This document shows, piece after piece, positions 52,653 through 61,362 of a stretch of 64,000 nucleotides of DNA. The DNA lies in NCBI RefSeq assembly GCF_022346925.1, contig NZ_JAKRNJ010000002.1:496001-560000 (forward strand), given 5' to 3'. A program made the position numbers and the translations under genes. The notes under the pieces are model-generated. The model was not told the DNA's origin. It searched no databases and saw nothing but the letters and a program-made list of their open reading frames with translations. Each line of letters opens with the position of its first letter. Position 1 is the stretch's first letter. Origin of the DNA: Microvirga sp. ACRRW (GTDB lineage Bacteria > Pseudomonadota > Alphaproteobacteria > Rhizobiales > Beijerinckiaceae).

Positions 52653-53645
52653 ATGACCCAGAAGTTCTTCACCGTTGCCCCCATGATGGATTGGACCGAC
52701 CGGCATTGCCGCTCGTTCCATCGCGTCATGTCGCGCCGGGCGCGGCTTTATACGGAGATGGTCACTACGGGCGCGGTCATCTTCGGGCCGCGCGAGCGTC
52801 TGCTCGGCTTCAGCGACGCTGAGCATCCGGTGGCGGTGCAACTCGGCGGTTCGAACCCGGAGGAGCTCGCCAAAGCGGCGAGGATCTGCGCCGATTTCGG
52901 CTACGACGAGGTCAATCTCAATGTGGGCTGCCCCTCGGACCGGGTGCAGAACGGCCGTTTCGGCGCGTGCCTGATGCAGGAGCCGGTGCTTGTCGGTGAA
53001 TGCGTGGCCGCCATGAAGGCCGCCGTTTCGCTTCCCGTCACGGTGAAATGCCGCATCGGCGTGGACGATCAGGATACGGAAGAGGCGTTGAACCGCCTCA
53101 CCGAATGCGTGGTCGCAGCCGGCTGCGACGAGCTGACGGTTCATGCCCGCAAGGCGTGGCTGCAGGGCCTCTCGCCGAAAGAGAACCGGGATATTCCGCC
53201 GCTCGACTACAATCGCGTCTATCGCCTGAAATCGGCTCGGCCCGATCTTCCCGTCGCCATCAACGGCGGCATCAAGACATGGGCTGAGATCCACGAGCAC
53301 TTGAAGCATGTGGACGGCGTCATGCTAGGCCGCGTCGCCTATCATGAGCCCGAGATTCTGCTCGGTGTGGATCGCGAGCTTTACGGCGAGGAGCCGCCCG
53401 TCACGGACGGCTTCGAGGCGGTGGAGGCTTATGAGCCCTATATCGCGGCGCAGCTCGAGAAGGGCGAGCGCCTGAGCAGCATCACCCGTCACATGCTCGG
53501 TCTCTTCACGGGCCGCCCCGGCGCACGCGCCTATCGCCGTCATCTGGCGACCGAAGCGGTGAAGCCAGGCGCGAACTTGCAGACGTTGCGGGATGCAGTG
53601 GCGCATGTGTCGCGCGGTAGCGCTCTGGAAACTGCAGCTGAATAA
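52653..53645 (+). CDS. dusA: tRNA-dihydrouridine synthase A
   Basis: A 330-residue flavoenzyme reducing uridines in the tRNA D-loop (positions 20/20a in DusA). TIM barrel start APMMDWTDRHCR, LGGSNPEELAKAA, the active-site Cys in NVGCPSDRVQ, VKCRIGVDD, HARKAWLQGLSP and NGGIKTW are typical. The first in-frame ATG (52653) is used; the ribosome-binding site is weak. The 230 bp upstream show nothing I can assign. Confidence 0.94.
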   Translation: MTQKFFTVAPMMDWTDRHCRSFHRVMSRRARLYTEMVTTGAVIFGPRERLLGFSDAEHPVAVQLGGSNPEELAKAARICADFGYDEVNLNVGCPSDRVQNGRFGACLMQEPVLVGECVAAMKAAVSLPVTVKCRIGVDDQDTEEALNRLTECVVAAGCDELTVHARKAWLQGLSPKENRDIPPLDYNRVYRLKSARPDLPVAINGGIKTWAEIHEHLKHVDGVMLGRVAYHEPEILLGVDRELYGEEPPVTDGFEAVEAYEPYIAAQLEKGERLSSITRHMLGLFTGRPGARAYRRHLATEAVKPGANLQTLRDAVAHVSRGSALETAAE

Positions 53646-53650
53646 ATCAG

Positions 53651-53752
53651 CCGTCATCCCGGACGGCGAGGCCGAGCCGGGATCGCATGACGAGAACGGC
53701 GCTTACTCTGAAACGATCCCGGATCCTCGCTGCGCTGCGTCCGGGATGACGG
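53651..53752. repeat. extragenic palindromic repeat
   Basis: CCGTCATCCCGGAC at 53651-53664 and its exact complement at 53739-53752, with nested inner complement (GCCGGGATCG against CGATCCCGG). It lies between the dusA stop and the convergent stop of the aspartic protease gene, and could act as a bidirectional RNA hairpin. A degenerate relative is at 5506-5603. Confidence 0.85.
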
Positions 53753-53758
53753 CGTGGG

Positions 53759-54463
53759 TTACTCGCCTTCCTTGGCGCGCAAGATCAGCCTGTTCCCGCG
53801 CACTTCATACGACCCGAGCCGTTCCAGAAACGTCATGCCGAGCAGGTTCGCATGCAGCACGCCTTCGCGGGCGATCAGCGCGCTGACATTGTGTTCTGTG
53901 ATCGGTCCGATGGACAGGCGCTCCAGCACGACGGATGCTGCGAGCGCTCCGCCATTCGCGGTCGCGACGGGCACGGAATAGTTCAGCGCTTCCGGCTTAA
54001 AGCCAAGCGCAGCGGCGTTTTCCGCGCGCAGCACCACGGTGCTCGCGCCTGTGTCGAAAACGAAGCGCGTGTCGTGGCCGTTCACTTTTCCTTGTAGCAG
54101 AAAGCTTCCGTCCGTCTTGCGGGCGGCCACCACTTCGCCCTCCGGCGTCACCACCGTACGGCCCACCGCGATGTCGCCGATGGCGCGGTCGATCACGGCC
54201 TGCAATTCACCGCGCGCGCCGAACATGACCAGGAGCGCGATCAGCACGCCGCCGCTGACGGCAGTCGCCTGCACACCATAAGTCCAGTGCTTGCCGAAAC
54301 CTTCGATGATGGAGGCCGCGAGGATCAGGCCGATGCCGCCGAAGCCTAGAAGGCCCGCGGCTTCAAGAGGCGAGAGATCAGCGATATTCCGGTCGTTGAA
54401 CATCGCGATCACCAGCGCCGCGATCAGAAGCAATCCGCCTGCGCCACGAATGCCCGGCATCAT
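53759..54463 (-). CDS. membrane-anchored retropepsin-like aspartic protease
   Basis: A 234-residue protein of the bacterial clan AA (PerP-like) group. Three hydrophobic helices fill residues 1-90; the C-terminal domain (about 115-234) has the single catalytic motif FVFDTGASTVVL and the later strand NVSALIAR, so a dimer should form the active site. The substrate is unknown; Caulobacter PerP trims a polarity protein. The start overlaps the upstream DUF1289 gene by ATGA. Confidence 0.88.
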   Translation of the reverse strand: MMPGIRGAGGLLLIAALVIAMFNDRNIADLSPLEAAGLLGFGGIGLILAASIIEGFGKHWTYGVQATAVSGGVLIALLVMFGARGELQAVIDRAIGDIAVGRTVVTPEGEVVAARKTDGSFLLQGKVNGHDTRFVFDTGASTVVLRAENAAALGFKPEALNYSVPVATANGGALAASVVLERLSIGPITEHNVSALIAREGVLHANLLGMTFLERLGSYEVRGNRLILRAKEGE

Positions 54464-54657
54464 TCGGCCTTGTCACTCTGAGGGGCGAAAGCTTCGCGCA
54501 TGCGCTCCGGCAGCTCGGCCATGATGCGCTGGCGCTCTTCCTCCGGTATCCGGTACCAGCTCGCGATTTCGTCCCGCGTGCGGCCGCAGCCTTCGCAGAG
54601 GCCCGTTTCAGGGTCGAGGATGCAGACGCGGATGCAGGGACTGGAGACGCGGGCCAT
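54460..54657 (-). CDS. DUF1289 small Cys-motif protein
   Basis: A 65-residue protein with PCIRVCILDPETGLCEGCGR, a four-cysteine pattern that may bind a metal, and the WYRIPEEERQRIM helix of the DUF1289 family. Function unknown. It overlaps the aspartic protease gene by four bases. Confidence 0.9.
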   Translation of the reverse strand: MARVSSPCIRVCILDPETGLCEGCGRTRDEIASWYRIPEEERQRIMAELPERMREAFAPQSDKAE

Positions 54658-54671
54658 GCTTCACATGTCGG

Positions 54672-55508
54672 TTACGCTTGAACCGCGGTCAAGAGGCCGA
54701 TCAGCGCAGCGATTTCCGCCACCTGCTGCGTCGCGCCCGCGATGTCGCCCGTTTGCCCGCCGAGATGCTTCTGCGAGAGGCGAATGAAGCCCCAGCCCGT
54801 CAGCCCAGACAGAACGATCATAAGGGCAATGCCGGAAGGCGGCAGGTTGCCGATCATTCCCAAAAGAATCGCGATCAGCCCCGCCAGTCCCGCCGCGAAC
54901 CAGAAGCTCTCCCGTGACGGCTGTCCTACCGCATAGGCCGCGCCGTCGATGCGGGCGGGCGGAAGGAAGACGAGAGGCATGAGGCCCACCGTCCGAGAGA
55001 GGGAGGCGGTGATGAGAACAGCCACGACGCCCACATGCCAACCGGCAACGGTGGCCAGGCTCGCCAGCGCACCGATGCGGAGCAGGAGGGCGAGGAAGAG
55101 GGCGGAGGCGCCGAACGAGCCGATCCGGCTGTCGCGCATGATCTCCAGGCGGCGCTCCCGAGTCGAGCCGCCGAAGCTGTCGGCCGTGTCGGCAAGGCCG
55201 TCCTCGTGGAAGGCTCCCGTCGTAAGCGCGGCGACAGCGACCGCCAGGGTGGCTGAGAGCCAGGGGCCGAGGGAGAGAGCCTGAGAAAAGGCGAGGGTGA
55301 GGGCCGGAAGGGTGCCGAGGATGAGCCCCGCGACCGGCAGAACCCGGACCAAGCGGGGGAAATCCGGCAGCGCATGGGCGTTCTGCTCCCAGGGCAGGGC
55401 AGGCACCGGAAGGCGGGAGTAGAAGCGTATGGTGTGGGCCAGATCGACGGTCACGGCCTTCCAGAGGCCGGTTGGCGCGCTCTGCGGCGTTTCGATTTGC
55501 TCGGACAT
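54672..55508 (-). CDS. cobS: adenosylcobinamide-GDP ribazoletransferase
   Basis: A 278-residue polytopic membrane enzyme joining adenosylcobinamide-GDP and alpha-ribazole to make adenosylcobalamin (or its phosphate). The conserved HEDGLADTADSFGG active-site loop and SRIGSFG-like DSRIGSFGA segment are present, followed by several hydrophobic helices. Divergent from cobT with 78 bp between; no cobalamin riboswitch is seen there. Confidence 0.95.
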   Translation of the reverse strand: MSEQIETPQSAPTGLWKAVTVDLAHTIRFYSRLPVPALPWEQNAHALPDFPRLVRVLPVAGLILGTLPALTLAFSQALSLGPWLSATLAVAVAALTTGAFHEDGLADTADSFGGSTRERRLEIMRDSRIGSFGASALFLALLLRIGALASLATVAGWHVGVVAVLITASLSRTVGLMPLVFLPPARIDGAAYAVGQPSRESFWFAAGLAGLIAILLGMIGNLPPSGIALMIVLSGLTGWGFIRLSQKHLGGQTGDIAGATQQVAEIAALIGLLTAVQA

Positions 55509-55586
55509 GCTTCACCCCGAATGGTTCGCCCGCTATAGGTCACGCCTCTTCAGATTCCGCAATGCCCTCTGGGCCGGAGCCTTTCC

Positions 55587-56603
55587 ATGACCAATGCCTC
55601 GCCCTTCGACGATATCCGCCGCCTGATCACGACCATGCCCGGTCCGGACGAGGCGGCCATCGAGGCGGTACGCATGCGGGACCGGCAGCTCACGAAGCCC
55701 TCCGGCAGCCTGGGGCGCCTCGAATGGATCGCCGAGTGGCTCGCCGCCTGGCAGGGCAAGCCCAATCCCACGGCGGACCGTCCGCTGGTCTGCGTATTTG
55801 CCGGAAGCCATGGGGTGACGGCGAAGGGCGTGTCGGCCTTTCCCTCTGATGTGAACCGCCAGATGCTCGAAAATTTCGCGGCGGGTGGGGCGGCGATCAA
55901 CCAGATCTGCGCGGCCTATGGGCTGGGCTTCAAGGTGTTCGATCTCGCCATCGACATGCCCACCGGCGACATCACCGAGACGGACGCCATGGACGAGAAG
56001 GCCTGCGTCGCTACCATGGCCTTCGGTATGGAAGCGATTGCCGGCGGCGCGGACCTGCTCGCGGTTGGTGAAATGGGCATCGGCAACACCACCGTCGCTG
56101 CGGCGATCTACACTGCACTCTTCGGCGGCCCCGCCGAGCATTGGGTGGGCCGTGGCACGGGCGTGGACGATGAGGGCCTGAAGCGCAAGGTTGCTGCTGT
56201 GGAAGCCGCGATTGCTCACCATCGCGACCATCTCGAAGACCCGCTCGAAGTGCTGCGCCGTCTCGGCGGTCGCGAGATCGCGGCGATGGCCGGTGCGATC
56301 CTCGCCGCGCGGCTTCAGAAAATTCCCGTGGTGATCGACGGCTATGTGGCAACGGCTGCGGCTGCGGTGCTTCACGCCATCCATCCTTCGACGATCGACC
56401 ATTGCATTGCCGGTCATCTCAGTGCCGAAGGCGCGCATCAGGATGTGCTCGCGCGTCTCGGCAAGATTCCGCTTCTCGCGCTCGGCATGCGACTTGGTGA
56501 AGGCTCGGGCGCAGCGCTTGCCATGGGCATCGTGAAGGCCGCCGCCGCTGTTCATCGCGACATGGCGACCTTCGGTCAGGCCGGGGTTTCCGAGCGCCTA
56601 TGA
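55587..56603 (+). CDS. cobT: nicotinate-nucleotide-dimethylbenzimidazole phosphoribosyltransferase
   Basis: A 338-residue enzyme making alpha-ribazole phosphate for the lower ligand of cobalamin. DRQLTKPSGSLGRLEWIAEW at the start, VFAGSHGV, GEMGIGNTT and the catalytic Glu in RLGEGSGAALA are family hallmarks. The ATG follows CCTTTCC, without a strong ribosome-binding site. Overlaps the next gene by ATGA. Confidence 0.95.
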   Translation: MTNASPFDDIRRLITTMPGPDEAAIEAVRMRDRQLTKPSGSLGRLEWIAEWLAAWQGKPNPTADRPLVCVFAGSHGVTAKGVSAFPSDVNRQMLENFAAGGAAINQICAAYGLGFKVFDLAIDMPTGDITETDAMDEKACVATMAFGMEAIAGGADLLAVGEMGIGNTTVAAAIYTALFGGPAEHWVGRGTGVDDEGLKRKVAAVEAAIAHHRDHLEDPLEVLRRLGGREIAAMAGAILAARLQKIPVVIDGYVATAAAAVLHAIHPSTIDHCIAGHLSAEGAHQDVLARLGKIPLLALGMRLGEGSGAALAMGIVKAAAAVHRDMATFGQAGVSERL

Positions 56604-57103
56604 GAAGGCGTCGACGCCGCTCGAAAGCGAGCGGCATTCAATCCCTCATCATCGCACTCGCGCTCGCCGGTGGATCGGCACTCGTGCTGAAGCCGAATGA
56701 GCGAGGCCTGGAGGGCCGCGCGCAGGTCACCGATGGTGACACGATCCGCATCGGGGATGCGAAGATTCGCATCAAAGGCATCGACGCGCCTGAGATGGAG
56801 CAGACATGCTTCCGCGCCGGTCGCTCCTATCGCTGCGGCGATGTGGCGAGGCGCGCGCTTATCGACATGGTGTCCGGCGAGAACGTGCAATGCCGCGCGG
56901 CTGGCCGTGACCGCTATCAGCGCATTCTTGCCCGTTGCACCGTGAAGGGTAGTGATATCGGCGCGCGCATGGTGGAGGACGGTTGGGCCGTCTCCTACGG
57001 TCGCGATTACGATCTGCAAGAGATGCAGGCGCAAAGCCGCAGGGCGGGCCTTTGGGCCGGTGCGTTCGAACGTCCACAGGATTGGCGGCGCTCTCGCGGA
57101 TAA
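56600..57103 (+). CDS. membrane-anchored thermonuclease (SNase-like) protein
   Basis: A 167-residue protein: basic N-terminus and a membrane helix (SLIIALALAGGSALVL, 15-30), then an SNase domain with VTDGDTIRIG, IRIKGIDAPE and DRYQRILARC, which carry the calcium and catalytic residues. It would be a phosphodiesterase facing the periplasm. Coupled by ATGA overlap to cobT, although no functional link is evident. Confidence 0.85.
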   Translation: MRRRRRRSKASGIQSLIIALALAGGSALVLKPNERGLEGRAQVTDGDTIRIGDAKIRIKGIDAPEMEQTCFRAGRSYRCGDVARRALIDMVSGENVQCRAAGRDRYQRILARCTVKGSDIGARMVEDGWAVSYGRDYDLQEMQAQSRRAGLWAGAFERPQDWRRSRG

Positions 57104-57162
57104 GCCTTGGTGTGACGTCTCGGCGCGTCGCGAACCTGCGTAAAACTTCCCATGTGAGGTGA

Positions 57163-57798
57163 ATGAATCCTCCCTCCGATTTCGACGCTCTCGCACAGCA
57201 ATTGCGCGCCTGCCGGATCTGCCGCGACGAGCCGCGCCACGGCTTGGCCTTGCCGCATGAGCCGCGACCGATCATCCAGGGCAGCGCTTCCGCGCGCCTT
57301 TGCATCGCAAGCCAAGCTCCCGGCACACGCGCCCATGCCAGCGGCATCCCGTTCGACGACCGCTCGGGCACCCGTCTGCGCGAATGGTTGGGTCTCGACA
57401 AGGCCGAGTTCTACGATGCCTCCAAAGTCGCCATCGTGCCCATGGGCTCCTGCTTTCCGGGGCAGGATGCGAAGGGCGGCGATCTCGGCCCGCGCCGTGA
57501 ATGCGCGGAGGCGTGGCGGCAGCCGTTGTTTCAGGCGTTGCCCGATCTCGAACTGGTTCTCCTCATCGGCCAATACGCGCAGGCCTGGCATCTCGGCGAC
57601 GGTTTCCGCGACGGGCTGACCAGCACCGTGCGGCGCTGGCGGGAGATTCTCGAAGGCCCGCAAAAACCGCGCATCCTGCCGCTTCCGCACCCATCCTGGC
57701 GGAACAACGGCTGGCTCAAGACCAATTCCTGGTTCGAAGAAGAGCTTTTGCCTGTTCTTCGCTCCGAAATCCGCTCTATGTTCAAGCGCGACCATTGA
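57163..57798 (+). CDS. uracil-DNA glycosylase-family protein
   Basis: A 211-residue protein of the UDG superfamily. It has LRACRICRDEPRHG at the N-terminus, the substrate loop region IASQAPGTRAHASG, LLIGQYAQAWHL and the closing LPHPSWRNN (motif B-like). Only two cysteines sit in the N-terminal cluster, so a full iron-sulfur site as in family 4 is uncertain. It may excise damaged bases. Stand-alone start at ATG 57163. Confidence 0.8.
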   Translation: MNPPSDFDALAQQLRACRICRDEPRHGLALPHEPRPIIQGSASARLCIASQAPGTRAHASGIPFDDRSGTRLREWLGLDKAEFYDASKVAIVPMGSCFPGQDAKGGDLGPRRECAEAWRQPLFQALPDLELVLLIGQYAQAWHLGDGFRDGLTSTVRRWREILEGPQKPRILPLPHPSWRNNGWLKTNSWFEEELLPVLRSEIRSMFKRDH

Positions 57799-57810
57799 GG
57801 AGCTTGGACA

Positions 57811-58602
57811 TTGAGTCTCACGACCCTGCGCTGCACCATCGAGGGGCCTGTCGCGACCATCGCGCTCGCCCGGCCCGACAAGCTGAATGCCTTGAACGGC
57901 ACCATGCACGCCGAGCTGCGGGAGACGCTCGACAGATGCGAGCAGGACGAGGCTGTCCGCGTCGTGGTGCTGACCGGCGAGGGCAGGGCCTTCTCCTCCG
58001 GCCAGGACCTCACCGAGAACCTGCCGAAGGACGAGAAGGGCCGCATCGATCTCGGGCCGCCGCTCGCTCGCGACTACAACCCGCTCATTCTCAGGCTCGC
58101 TGAATATTCCAAGATCACCATCGCCGCCCTCAACGGCCCGGCGGTCGGCGCATCCCTGAACATCGCGCTTGCCTGCGACATCGTCGTGGCCGCGCGCTCC
58201 GCCTATCTGCAGGAAGCCTTCGCCAAGATCGCCCTCGTGCCGGATGCGGGTGGCACCTGGATCCTGCCGCGCCTCGTCGGTCCCAAGCTGGCGCTCGCCC
58301 TCATGCTCACGGCCGAACCGGTTCCGGCGGAGGAGGCGCAGCGCATGGGGCTGATCTTCAAGGTCTTCGATGACGAATCCTTCCCCGTGGACGTGGCGGC
58401 TTTCGCAGCCGGGATCGCATCAGGCCCCGGCCTCGCGCAGCGCCTGACCAAGCAGGCCCTCGCGCAAAGCCTCTCCAACGATCTGCGGGCACAACTCGAT
58501 CTCGAAGCCAAGCTTCAGCGGGAGGCGGGCTTCAGCCGCGACTTCATTGAGGGTATTACGGCTTTTCGCGAGAAACGCGCTCCGCGCTTCGAAGGAATAT
58601 AA
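57811..58602 (+). CDS. enoyl-CoA hydratase/isomerase (PaaG-like)
   Basis: A 263-residue crotonase-fold enzyme. FSSGQDLTENL forms the oxyanion hole region, with NIALACDIVVAARSA and LVPDAGGTWILPR holding the second oxyanion glycine and catalytic Asp. This pattern is closest to 2-(1,2-epoxyphenyl)acetyl-CoA isomerase PaaG; no other paa genes are nearby, so the substrate is open. The start is TTG with GGAG about 9 nt before. Confidence 0.85.
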   Translation: MSLTTLRCTIEGPVATIALARPDKLNALNGTMHAELRETLDRCEQDEAVRVVVLTGEGRAFSSGQDLTENLPKDEKGRIDLGPPLARDYNPLILRLAEYSKITIAALNGPAVGASLNIALACDIVVAARSAYLQEAFAKIALVPDAGGTWILPRLVGPKLALALMLTAEPVPAEEAQRMGLIFKVFDDESFPVDVAAFAAGIASGPGLAQRLTKQALAQSLSNDLRAQLDLEAKLQREAGFSRDFIEGITAFREKRAPRFEGI

Positions 58603-58614
58603 AGGCTTTAAGTG

Positions 58615-58821
58615 ATGCGTCGCCTTCCCTGGATTCTCATCCTCGCCACTCTGAGCATCGTGATCGGCCTGTTCGTATCGCGCGATCCCGAGCGCGCCGC
58701 TCGCCTGTCCGAGATGTACCGGAGCGTGACGCTGACAGGCGAGACCCGCGAGATGGTCATCATGCTGCTCGCCCTCGGGATCGGCGCCTTCGTCGTTTAC
58801 TTGACGATGACACGGCGCTGA
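58615..58821 (+). CDS. small two-helix membrane protein
   Basis: A 68-residue protein with helices at about 4-22 (WILILATLSIVIGLFV) and 46-64 (VIMLLALGIGAFVVYL). AAAGG upstream of ATG 58615. Unknown function; 12 bp after the hydratase, so probably co-transcribed. It is followed by a short GGGG/CCCC hairpin with TTTT at about 58822-58840 that may be a weak terminator. Confidence 0.6.
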   Translation: MRRLPWILILATLSIVIGLFVSRDPERAARLSEMYRSVTLTGETREMVIMLLALGIGAFVVYLTMTRR

Positions 58822-58841
58822 GGGGCGAACGTCCCCCTTTT

Positions 58842-58857
58842 GTTCACAAGACATTCA
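58842..58857 (+). promoter_or_regulatory. possible direct-repeat regulator site
   Basis: GTTCA at 58842-58846 and ATTCA at 58853-58857 have the same 11-bp period as the CATTCAG/CGTTCAG repeat at 22277-22294. It lies 28 bp before the start of the caspase-fold gene. Weak evidence: only the five core bases are shared. Confidence 0.25.
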
Positions 58858-58884
58858 ACTGGATAACCTTACCCCTGACGTGAG

Positions 58885-61299
58885 ATGCCCGATTCTCGGG
58901 CAAACAAAGGTTCGCGCAAAGTGTACCATCTGAAACGTGCTATCGTTTTCGCCGTCTTCGCTCTGACGGCTTTCGCGGGGAGTGTTTCCGCCGCATCCGC
59001 CCAGCAGCGCCTCGCGCTGGTGATCGGCCAGAGCGCCTATGAGGGCCGCCAGCTTGCGACCGCCGCCAACGATGCGGGCCTGATCGCGCAGACGCTGACC
59101 AGCGCCGGCTTCGAGGTCGTGCAGGGGCGGGACCTGAATGCCAACGATCTGCGCAACGTGGTGCGCGACTTTCTTGATAAGGCCCAGACTCTCGAGAGCG
59201 ACGGAGCCGTGATGGTCTATCTCTCGGGCTACGGCATCCAGCTCGAAGGCGAGAACTATCTTCTGCCCGTCGATGCGCGCATCCAGCGCGATGTGGACGT
59301 GCCGATGGAAGGCTTCCGCCTGTCGGATCTGGTCCGCTCGCTGGAGCGCACTCCTGCTAAGACCCGCATGGTCGTGGCCGACATGGCGCGCGATTACGCG
59401 ATGCCTGCCGGAAGCGAGCCGATTGCCCGTGGCCTTGCCCTCGTGGAGCCGCCGTCCGGCTTCCTGATCGCTTTCTCCTCGGCTCCGAACATCACCACTG
59501 GCGATGCGCCCGGACCTTACGGCCATTACGCCACTGCTCTCGCGGAGACGATCCGCCAGCCGGGCGTGCCGGTGGACGAGGTGTTCAACCGCGTTCGCCT
59601 GCGCACGCACGAGACCACGAAGGGCCTGCAGACGCCCTGGCACACGGCCAATCTCGGCAACGCATCCTTCGTGTTCTTCGAGCCGTCGGAATCAGCCTCC
59701 GCCGCTCCGCCTCCGGTGCGTCAGGTGCGCCGCATCGAGGATGTGCCCGCCGAGGAGGCTTACAACATCGCCGTCGAGCGCGACACGATCCAGGATTATC
59801 AGGCCTTCCTGCGCCGCTATCCCGACCATCCGCTTTCCCGCCGCGTCTCGGCGCTGCTGGCGGCTCGTCGCGAGGCCATCGTCTGGCGCCAGACGGTTCG
59901 CCGCAACACGAATGAGGCCTATTGGACCTACCTGCGCCGCTATCCCAACGGCCCCCACGCAGCCGACAGCCGCCGCAGGCTCGCGCGCCTGTCCGCGCCG
60001 ATCGCTCCGCCTCCGGTCTTCGACGAGTTCGTCTATGAGGACCTGCCGCCTCCGCTGCCGGATGTGGAACGGATCGAGGTGGTCGAGGTCGTGACGATCA
60101 TCCGCGATGCGCCGCCTCCGCCGCCGCCACCGATCTATCTGCTGCCGGATTACGAGGAGGACGTGGAGTTTGTCGAGATCATCCGCGAGCCGCCTCCGCC
60201 GCCGATCCTGGTGGGCGTGCTGCCGATCCCGGCCCCGTTCCCGGTGCCGCGCTATGCCCGTCCTCCGCGTTCGTATTACGAGCCCATCGCGCCCGTGACG
60301 CCGCGCGGTCCGGTGTTCATTCCCGTGGCCCGTCCGCCGGTCCGCGATCCGCTTCTTGGCAGCCCAGACAGGCCGCAATGGCAGCGCGCACCGCGTCCCA
60401 CGCCGGTCGTGCCGCGCCAGCCGGGCCTGACGGCGCAGCCCGTGCCGATCTCGGTTCCGGCGCGTCCCTCCGTGGTGAACCCGCAGGCTCCCGGTCCCCG
60501 GACCGAGCAGCCGCGCCTGCCGAGCCGCCCGATCCCGATCGCGCCGGATGCCCGGCCTGGGGCGGACCGTCCCATGCCGCCGGTCACGGCCCCTGGAACA
60601 CGGCCTCAGCCTCCGGTAGCCGCCCGTCCCGAGCCCGGGCCGGTCAGGCTTCCGCCTCCGGATGGTCAGCCCGCCGCTCGTCCGCAGGCGCTCCCGCCTG
60701 CGCCCAGCGCGCAGAGGCCTGGAGTGAATGCGGAGCGCCCGGTTGCGCCACGCATCCAGCCGCCCGGAGCGGATCGCGATCCGCCGCCCGGCATGCGCCC
60801 GCAACGGCCCGCTGCCGGCAATGATGGACCTGCCGCTCCGCGTGCGCGTCCGCCCGAGGAGAACTTCCAGGCGATGCCGCGCCCGCAGCGTCCGCGCATC
60901 GAAGAGGAGCGTCCGCGCCCGGCAAGCCCTGCCGCGCAGCCCCGTCAGCCACAGCTCGAGCCACCGCGTGCGGTGCAGCCCATGCGGCCGAATCCGCCGC
61001 CGGAGGCAAGGCCGAGGATTGCTCCGCCGGAGTTCAGGCAGCCTGCGCAGCCGAGGCCCATGCCTCAGCCCATGGCGCCTCAGCCTATGGCGCCCCAACG
61101 CATGGCACCCCAGCCCATGCCGCCACAGGCCCGTCCCGCGCCGGACTTCAGGCCGTCGCCTCCGCCTCAGGCGAGGCCGCAGCCGATGGCCCCGATGGCC
61201 CGTCCTGCTCCGCAGGCCCCGCAACCTCAGAGGGTCGCCCCGCAGGCCCCCAATCAGCGTCCGCAGTGCCTGCCCGGGCGTCCTTGCAGACCGGAGTAA
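58885..61299 (+). CDS. secreted caspase-fold (peptidase C14-like) protein, catalytically dead, Pro-rich tail
   Basis: Up to 804 residues. A signal peptide (KRAIVFAVFALTAFAG) is followed by a C14 caspase-like domain (about 40-240): RLALVIGQSAYEG, ANDAGLIAQTLTSAGFEV, ENYLLPVDA. The catalytic His normally in GHG is Tyr116 (SGYG), and the catalytic Cys normally in DACR is replaced by Met167 (ADMARD), so it should be inactive. Short repeats YPDHPLSRR and YPNGPHAADSRR follow, and residues from about 330 are Pro/Arg/Gln-rich and disordered. GTG at 58921 with AAAGG upstream is an equally good start. Role unknown, perhaps an envelope scaffold. Confidence 0.8.
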   Translation: MPDSRANKGSRKVYHLKRAIVFAVFALTAFAGSVSAASAQQRLALVIGQSAYEGRQLATAANDAGLIAQTLTSAGFEVVQGRDLNANDLRNVVRDFLDKAQTLESDGAVMVYLSGYGIQLEGENYLLPVDARIQRDVDVPMEGFRLSDLVRSLERTPAKTRMVVADMARDYAMPAGSEPIARGLALVEPPSGFLIAFSSAPNITTGDAPGPYGHYATALAETIRQPGVPVDEVFNRVRLRTHETTKGLQTPWHTANLGNASFVFFEPSESASAAPPPVRQVRRIEDVPAEEAYNIAVERDTIQDYQAFLRRYPDHPLSRRVSALLAARREAIVWRQTVRRNTNEAYWTYLRRYPNGPHAADSRRRLARLSAPIAPPPVFDEFVYEDLPPPLPDVERIEVVEVVTIIRDAPPPPPPPIYLLPDYEEDVEFVEIIREPPPPPILVGVLPIPAPFPVPRYARPPRSYYEPIAPVTPRGPVFIPVARPPVRDPLLGSPDRPQWQRAPRPTPVVPRQPGLTAQPVPISVPARPSVVNPQAPGPRTEQPRLPSRPIPIAPDARPGADRPMPPVTAPGTRPQPPVAARPEPGPVRLPPPDGQPAARPQALPPAPSAQRPGVNAERPVAPRIQPPGADRDPPPGMRPQRPAAGNDGPAAPRARPPEENFQAMPRPQRPRIEEERPRPASPAAQPRQPQLEPPRAVQPMRPNPPPEARPRIAPPEFRQPAQPRPMPQPMAPQPMAPQRMAPQPMPPQARPAPDFRPSPPPQARPQPMAPMARPAPQAPQPQRVAPQAPNQRPQCLPGRPCRPE

Positions 61300-61306
61300 A
61301 ACGAAA

Positions 61307-61340
61307 AAAGCGCCGGAGCCCTGAAAAGCTCCGGCGCTTT
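61307..61340. terminator. bidirectional Rho-independent terminator
   Basis: Perfect 13-bp stem 61307-61319 / 61328-61340 flanked by A-run and T-run, between the convergent stops of the caspase-fold gene (61299) and the dehydrogenase gene (61363). It should stop transcription from both sides. Confidence 0.92.
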
Positions 61341-61362
61341 CATTTTGGAAGCTTCGTCAGGC

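Noticed and set aside
55509..55586. Cobalamin riboswitch between cobS and cobT
   Set aside because: The gap is only 78 bp and shows no B12-box-like sequence or suitable structure.
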